Assembly: GCA_020430245.1 (NCBI GenBank)
Contig: JAGQKG010000002.1
Coordinates: 1 to 48,953, forward strand
Length of the DNA stretch: 48,953 nt
Source of the DNA: Nitrospira sp.
Lineage (GTDB): Bacteria > Nitrospirota > Nitrospiria > Nitrospirales > UBA8639
Reading direction: 5' to 3'
Shown: positions 43,938 through 48,953 of the stretch, in pieces
How positions within the stretch are numbered: position 1 is the first letter of the stretch
Layout: every line of letters begins with the position of its first letter
Made by a program: the position numbers and the translations under genes
The notes under the pieces: generated by a model
What the model was told of the DNA's origin: nothing
Database searches by the model: none
What the model saw: only the letters and a program-made list of their open reading frames with translations

Positions 43938-44492
43938 CTACTCCTTTACGTTTTCTAAATACTCAGCCATTCGATCCAACGCCATCGCATTGAGCCGCTT
44001 CCCATACCATCGGGGCATCACCCGATCGGAGTATCCGGGGACCACGTACGCGCCTGGATTCAAAATCGACTCCTGGACATATTCACGAACTGTTGTCGCT
44101 GTCCCGTGATATTGAGGGTCCGCCAATCGAAGCGGTCCATTCGTTCCTAAGACTAACCGAGGACCCTCACGCCCCAGAGCAGGAGCAATACCTGGAATGG
44201 TATGACACACCGCGCAGCCGGATTGCACAAACAACTTTTCCAGGGGCTCGGTGCCGGTAGCCAGTGGCACATCGGTCAGCTCCACAGAGCGGACTTTGAC
44301 GGAAGGGGACTCTGGTTGCTCCGGACTGGTGGATTCCCCCACGCCGGCTTCGCTAGGATCCGAAGCCGAGTGATTGAACAGATTCACTGAAAGGGTCGCC
44401 ATAATCCCGCAGGCCACCACAATAAAAATGAGAAACGTTTCCCGGCTTCCTGAAGATTGTGAAGACCTCGGTTTTTTTATAGACACTTTCAC
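43938..44492 (-). CDS. Membrane-anchored mono-heme cytochrome c
   Basis: 184 aa. An N-terminal hydrophobic anchor (FLIFIVVACGIMATLSVNLF) precedes a periplasmic domain with the heme site CAVCH (in VQSGCAVCHTIPG) and a candidate axial Met in YSDRVMPRWYGKRL near the C-terminus. The linker between them is Ser/Pro/Glu-rich. It should act as an electron carrier, donor or acceptor on the periplasmic side; the partner oxidase or dehydrogenase is not in the window. It is convergent with the beta-barrel gene. Confidence 0.85.
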   Translation of the reverse strand: MKVSIKKPRSSQSSGSRETFLIFIVVACGIMATLSVNLFNHSASDPSEAGVGESTSPEQPESPSVKVRSVELTDVPLATGTEPLEKLFVQSGCAVCHTIPGIAPALGREGPRLVLGTNGPLRLADPQYHGTATTVREYVQESILNPGAYVVPGYSDRVMPRWYGKRLNAMALDRMAEYLENVKE

Positions 44493-44720
44493 GATCCTAC
44501 GGTAAAGATTGACGGAGTAAGGCCAAACAAGATGAGGTGGTCTACCGAAAGTTCCCGTGCCCTGTCAAATAACTACTTTGCGTACAACGTGATCACACCG
44601 ACTCCATTGACCACTCCTTACACAATTCCCTTGTCCGGGCTTGTCTCCCACACAGGAGTTTTGGTATCCCAATTGTGAGAGACCACCGAAATGCCATCCT
44701 AAGCCTCATCCTGCTCACCC

Positions 44721-45728
44721 ATGGTTAAACATTGTTTGTGGCCGTCCCAACCATTTGCTCCACATCCATGGTTAAAGGGTCCCCACCGTATGACTCTGCT
44801 CCCGCGCTGGTGGCCCCGTGGAAATTTCCCATCCGGAATGCCCACACAAGTCCGTATCTTTCAGGTCACTCCCGAGGTAGGCATACTCACAAAATGTCAT
44901 TGGCAACCTTCCCCCTCACAACACCCCACCATCCTGATGATCCATGGACTTGAAGGATGCACCGAATCACACTACATGAGAGGTCTGGCCAGGAAATGTT
45001 GGGATGCAGGATGGAATAGCATTCGCATCAATCAACGGAATTGTGGGGGATCCGAACATCTCACTCCCACTCTCTATCACAATGGGCTTAGCCAGGATTA
45101 CGGAAAGATTATTCAAGAAATTACCGAAGAGGGTAGCTGCACTGCGGTGTGGCTCATTGGGTATTCCATGGGAGGCAATCTTGCCCTCAAATTAGCTGGC
45201 GAGCTTGGAACCACCCTCCCCTCCCTTCGTGGAGTCGCAGCCGTTTGTCCCAACATCCAACCCGCAGTCTGCGTACGCGCACTGCAACGTCCCTCCAATT
45301 GGCTCTATCATCGCTATTTCCTGAAAAGCTTAACAGAGAAATTACGCAAAAAAGCCCGGCTCTTTCCAGGTCGGTGGGACCTCTCACACCTCTCTCGCAT
45401 CCGGACTATGTGGGAATTTGACGAGATCTATACCGCTCCGGACGGAGGGTATCGAGATGCCGCAGACTATTACGAACAAAGCGCTGCTCGAAATACGCTG
45501 TCTACCATCACCATCCCATCCCTCGTCATCACAGCCCAAGACGACCCGTTTATCCCCTACCACATGTTTGCCGACCCTGCTCTCGACGCTAATCTCTTCA
45601 TCCAGCTTGAAGCGCCAGCCCATGGGGGCCATTGCGGATTTTTTCAACGGCACCAAGATCATGAGGATCCTTTTTGGGCCGAAAATCGTCTATGCGACTG
45701 GATTCATGCTCAACTCAACTCGGCATGA
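44721..45728 (+). CDS. Alpha/beta hydrolase, YheT/ABHD family
   Basis: 335 aa. A hydrolase fold with MIHGLEGCTESHYMRGLAR, the nucleophile elbow GYSMGGN, the Asp-containing TAQDDPFIP and the His-containing APAHGGHCGF. The RINQRNCGGSE segment is typical of the YheT subgroup of lipid or ester hydrolases. The first 20-30 residues are not conserved, and an ATG at 44790 (MTLLPRW) is a plausible alternative start. The substrate is unknown. Confidence 0.85.
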   Translation: MVKHCLWPSQPFAPHPWLKGPHRMTLLPRWWPRGNFPSGMPTQVRIFQVTPEVGILTKCHWQPSPSQHPTILMIHGLEGCTESHYMRGLARKCWDAGWNSIRINQRNCGGSEHLTPTLYHNGLSQDYGKIIQEITEEGSCTAVWLIGYSMGGNLALKLAGELGTTLPSLRGVAAVCPNIQPAVCVRALQRPSNWLYHRYFLKSLTEKLRKKARLFPGRWDLSHLSRIRTMWEFDEIYTAPDGGYRDAADYYEQSAARNTLSTITIPSLVITAQDDPFIPYHMFADPALDANLFIQLEAPAHGGHCGFFQRHQDHEDPFWAENRLCDWIHAQLNSA

Positions 45729-45904
45729 CCACGATCGGTTCCCGAAGTCATTCTCTTGGAAGGCCATCCCATCCCCTCAAATACTCCACGCCCTCCACTC
45801 CTAATTCCCTACTTGCTAGAGACCTCCCAGGTAGGGTAGAACTCTGTTCAAATGAGTAGCCAATCCTTTCAGTCACGTTTCCAACCACAAGTCTTCACGC
45901 AATC

Positions 45905-47302
45905 ATGAAATTAAAACCCGGATCCCCAGGAAAAGGCATTCTTCGCCAAATGCATAAGGCGCAAGAAAAATATTTGGAAGGCTGGTTGGATGTTCCCGCC
46001 CATGTGCATCACACAGCCTATCGTATGGCGAACCCGGCAGCTGAACGCCCTCAAAGTCGAAAAGAGTTTCAACAGCTTCTAGCCTGCTTGGAGATCGATC
46101 CCACCCACGCCGTCATGGAAGACAAAGTTGGATTCGGAGTCAAGAAAGGAACGAATGGGGACAAACTCATTGCCATCTGGGAGGCCCACACTGAATATTA
46201 CAGCTACCAGGTTTGGCATATCCCCACTGACACGACTCAACCATTGGGATTCGGACCGTTAGGATTTCCCGGATATGTGTTTCCCTTTTCTCCGTTGGGC
46301 ATCCAAGTCAATGCGTTGGATCTGTTGGTCATCCCTGCGCGTACCTACGACCAGGAGGAATTGGGTACCCTGCTCCCTGGGCCACAAATGTATGCCAGCA
46401 AGGTTCTCGGGGAAGACATCTCCGTCGCCACCAGTTTTACTCCCGATGAACATGATCGAGAACGATATCTCATTTGGGCTCCTGATCCTGTTTTGCTACG
46501 CCAAAAACTAGCCAGACTCATTGCCATTCTGACCACACTTGAAAATTACACCCATCTGATTTTATTGCCCTATCCAGCATTTTCCCGCTCAGTCGATCAG
46601 GTTCAAATCTTCGAACAGCGTCATCTCTATCAACGAACTCTTATCACGAAAGAACTGAACCGAGCGACCCATAGCACGCTCCAACAATGGCTGGAAGGGT
46701 TAACCCATGACTTCCTTGAAGTGGGGCGATTGACCGCTTCACTGCGTTATCGCCTTTCAGCGTCAGTCCCCTACGATCGAATTGTGCACAGTAATACCCT
46801 GGCACTCCAGGAACTTCCCCTGCCCTACGGTCGAACGCTCATCGATTATTTTCAATGGAAGATTACAGGGGTGTCCGATGGGTATCAGCAATTACTTACC
46901 CGCATCCAGGCCTTGGAGCAGGACTTTGAGGGCACCATTGCGGTCCTGCGCACCAAGGTGGAACTCCTTTTACAAGAGCAAAATTTGGCGCAACAAGATC
47001 AAAACGTGAATCTTCTGGCCAGCTTGGATAAGACCACAAAAAGCCAAGTCGTCTTGCAACATACCGTAGAGGGCCTCTCCGTAATCGTGATTGCTTATTA
47101 CCTGAGTGGCCTAGCCAACTATCTCTTTAAGGCCCTGCACGAACTCGGTTGGCTAAACAAGTATGAATTGGCCTCCGGGATTTTTGTGCCCATCGCCCTG
47201 GGCCTCTCATTTGCCATCATCACATGGGGGAGAAACCGAATCCATAAAAAAATTTCAACGACATCCTCGGCCTCCATTTCTCATATCCCTGATCGGTCCT
47301 AA
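45905..47302 (+). CDS. DUF3422 family membrane-anchored protein
   Basis: 465 aa. The central part and the C-terminal stretch LQHTVEGLSVIVIAYYLSGL, followed by a second hydrophobic segment (GIFVPIALGLSFAIIT), match DUF3422, whose members have a large soluble part and two membrane helices at the end. The soluble part has a long helical region (QNLAQQDQNVNLLASLDKTT). The function of the family is not known. It starts 176 bases after the hydrolase gene on the same strand and may be in one operon with it and the HDOD gene. Confidence 0.8.
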   Translation: MKLKPGSPGKGILRQMHKAQEKYLEGWLDVPAHVHHTAYRMANPAAERPQSRKEFQQLLACLEIDPTHAVMEDKVGFGVKKGTNGDKLIAIWEAHTEYYSYQVWHIPTDTTQPLGFGPLGFPGYVFPFSPLGIQVNALDLLVIPARTYDQEELGTLLPGPQMYASKVLGEDISVATSFTPDEHDRERYLIWAPDPVLLRQKLARLIAILTTLENYTHLILLPYPAFSRSVDQVQIFEQRHLYQRTLITKELNRATHSTLQQWLEGLTHDFLEVGRLTASLRYRLSASVPYDRIVHSNTLALQELPLPYGRTLIDYFQWKITGVSDGYQQLLTRIQALEQDFEGTIAVLRTKVELLLQEQNLAQQDQNVNLLASLDKTTKSQVVLQHTVEGLSVIVIAYYLSGLANYLFKALHELGWLNKYELASGIFVPIALGLSFAIITWGRNRIHKKISTTSSASISHIPDRS

Positions 47303-47556
47303 TCGTTTTTCCCATATTGCTCCTTTCTTCCCCAGAATGGAAAAAAGCTGTCCCTGACAAGACAGGGGCAGAATTCCTTCTGCTTTTTCACGGACAATCC
47401 GTTCGACAATCAACTCCACCCTGCGACACATGGCCAACAACCACCTCCGACCAGGAAAGGATTCCTTTTAAGAACCACAAAGAAATGTCCGAGAACTACA
47501 AGAAAAGGGAAAAGTTGTGGCCACTGAAGCCCAGAGCTGCACCAGAAGGAATCATC

Positions 47557-48423
47557 ATGCTAACAGCCGAAGAACTGGTAAAAAATTGTACGAAACTCTT
47601 TACGCTGCCGGAAGTCTATCTCCAAGTCAAAAAGGTCATCGATAATCCAGAGTCCACCATGGCCGATCTGTCCAGGGCGATCAGCATTGATCCTGGCATG
47701 ACCGTCGCTGTCCTTAAATTAGTGAATAGTGCATTTTACGCCATGCCGCGAAAAGTCGAGACCATTTCTCGGGCTGTTGGAATCCTTGGTATGCAACCTC
47801 TCCATGATTTGACGCTCGCCATCTCGGTCACCAAAACCTTCTCAGGCCTGAACCAACACGTGATGAGCATGAGCGTGTATTGGTCCAACAGCTTCTTTAG
47901 TGGACTGGTCGCACGTGAATTGGCAAGAAAATGTTTTCTGGTGGATAGTGAACGGATGTTTGTGGAGGGTCTGTTGAGAGATATTGGGCATCTCCTCCTC
48001 TATGAGCAACTCCCAGAACCATCGGAACAGGTGTTACGAGAGTCGGCCGATTCAGGGACTCCCATTCATATCTTAGAACAACGGATGTTGGGATTTGATT
48101 TTACCGAAGTGGGGCAAACACTTATCGAGGAATGGCAACTACCAAAAAATTTCGGGGTCGCTATTCGGTATCAGAACAAGCCATCCGGCACCAAGGATCA
48201 CGGATTTGAAGCGGCGCTTCTCAATATGACCAGTGCACTCACGGAAGGGTTCCAAGCACCAAATGGAAATGCACCTTGGCAACATCTGGTAGCTCCTGAA
48301 TCGTGGAAATTAACAGGGTTGGATGAGGATGGCCTCAAAGAATGCATGATAGAAGCGGGCAAGCAACTCTCCGGCATGTTAGACCTCATGAAAGAAGCCC
48401 ACCAACCCGTAACAGCCGGTTAA
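47557..48423 (+). CDS. HDOD domain signalling protein
   Basis: 288 aa from the ATG at 47557, chosen because agaagga stands seven bases before it and the earlier in-frame start at 47317 gives a tail without homology. The HDOD core is plain: LPEVYLQVKKVIDNPESTM, DLSRAISIDPGMTVAVLKLV, ISRAVGILGMQPLHDLTLAI and FVEGLLRDIGHLLLYEQ. The HD position reads RDIGH, so a phosphohydrolase activity is unlikely. It is similar in layout to the HDOD protein at 16699-17685; the two may be paralogues. Confidence 0.86.
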   Translation: MLTAEELVKNCTKLFTLPEVYLQVKKVIDNPESTMADLSRAISIDPGMTVAVLKLVNSAFYAMPRKVETISRAVGILGMQPLHDLTLAISVTKTFSGLNQHVMSMSVYWSNSFFSGLVARELARKCFLVDSERMFVEGLLRDIGHLLLYEQLPEPSEQVLRESADSGTPIHILEQRMLGFDFTEVGQTLIEEWQLPKNFGVAIRYQNKPSGTKDHGFEAALLNMTSALTEGFQAPNGNAPWQHLVAPESWKLTGLDEDGLKECMIEAGKQLSGMLDLMKEAHQPVTAG

Positions 48424-48953
48424 AGGCCTCACGGACACAATTTGGGACCAACTCTTGCTCAACAAATAGAGAGAAGTCCTCCCCTGGTGCCACGTGGCCG
48501 AAGCCATGAAAGCCACGCACATCGGAGTGGTGATGGGTCTAAATGGTGGTAGTCCTGGTGTGCATCCGACATGCACTCGTTCCGATGACGCAACTAATCC
48601 AAACGGGCTATTTGATCGATCATGATTTCCTTATGAATGGACAATATGCAATAGATATTTTGAAAAGATAGGACTCAACCTTTTAAAACTCTCCTATTGC
48701 CACAATATGGACTCTTGCAAGTGTGTAAAATAGAGCAAAATTCCAACCCAAATTATTAGACCAACCCAAAAACTGACCTCTCTATATGGCAGTTCGCTTT
48801 TAAGGGCCTCCTTTTTAAGTTGAGGTCGATAATACCCTAAGCTCAAAATACCAAGAAAAAGTTCTCCAGTTAAAAGAAAGGGGCTGTCGTAGATTAGGAC
48901 GATTATCTATGATGGCTTATGGGCGTAAAGCGGTGTAAATTAGCGAATAAAAC
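48424..48953. other. Gene-free right end of the window
   Basis: No coding region, RNA or repeat recognised. The last 300 bases are AT-rich, with short interrupted frames. A gene may begin beyond the edge. Confidence 0.4.

Overview
The window is a dense, mostly single-copy bacterial chromosome segment with genes on both strands. LpxC, a TonB-dependent receptor, outer-membrane and lipoprotein genes and periplasmic proteins mark a diderm (Gram-negative) cell. The mix of TrmI-type tRNA methyltransferase, EttA, GlnS, HDOD/GGDEF/HD-GYP signalling genes, DUF3422 and an avd/RT retroelement, at roughly even base composition, is what I would expect of a Nitrospirota (Nitrospira-like) genome. That lineage call is an inference without any database search.

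Layout. 0-3.5 kb: pyrE, a periplasmic rhodanese, then a minus-strand operon trmI - receiver protein - HD-GYP phosphodiesterase. 3.6-6.1 kb: a graveyard of nested, inactivated insertion sequences (two IS3-family elements, an IS3 orfA stub and a remnant of another transposase). 6.4-10.9 kb: trkA-type K+ regulator, a sigma-70 family factor, lpxC and small secreted/hypothetical genes. 10.9-12.1 kb: no recognisable gene. 12.1-16.5 kb: DUF6445-like putative oxygenase, POT-family transporter and TonB-dependent receptor. 16.7-25.9 kb: HDOD, GGDEF, SpoU methyltransferase, DUF1653, purE, 1-Cys peroxiredoxin, an ettA-led operon, and a zinc-ribbon NUDIX hydrolase.

The most interesting part is 26.0-30.8 kb, a diversity-generating retroelement (DGR). 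A template repeat (TR, 26473-26587) and a variable repeat (VR, 27870-27984) align over 115 bp without gaps. I count 22 mismatches, 19 of them at template adenines. The VR is the 3' end of a gene for a DUF4062 - STAND-like NTPase - transmembrane - formylglycine-generating-enzyme-fold (C-type-lectin-like) protein. The avd and reverse-transcriptase genes between VR and TR are broken by stops, frameshifts and an apparent avd/RT fusion deletion, so the cassette looks like a DGR whose engine has died in cis while its receptor gene stays intact. Imperfect direct repeats with hairpins flank the cassette (26041-26097 and 30690-30747).

30.8-38.1 kb: ogt, an XRE regulator, a receiver protein, a MOP/ANKH-like membrane protein, then a two-gene unit of a DUF6499-like protein and an 861-aa BrxC/BrxD-like tandem ATPase. 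No other BREX gene is visible. The ATPase gene carries an 11-G homopolymer near its start, a candidate phase-variation switch. 38.5-48.9 kb: RluE-type pseudouridine synthase, glnS, a DUF4268-like protein with a doubtful nuclease centre, envelope proteins, a cytochrome c, a YheT-like hydrolase, DUF3422 and a second HDOD protein. No tRNA, rRNA or CRISPR array was seen.
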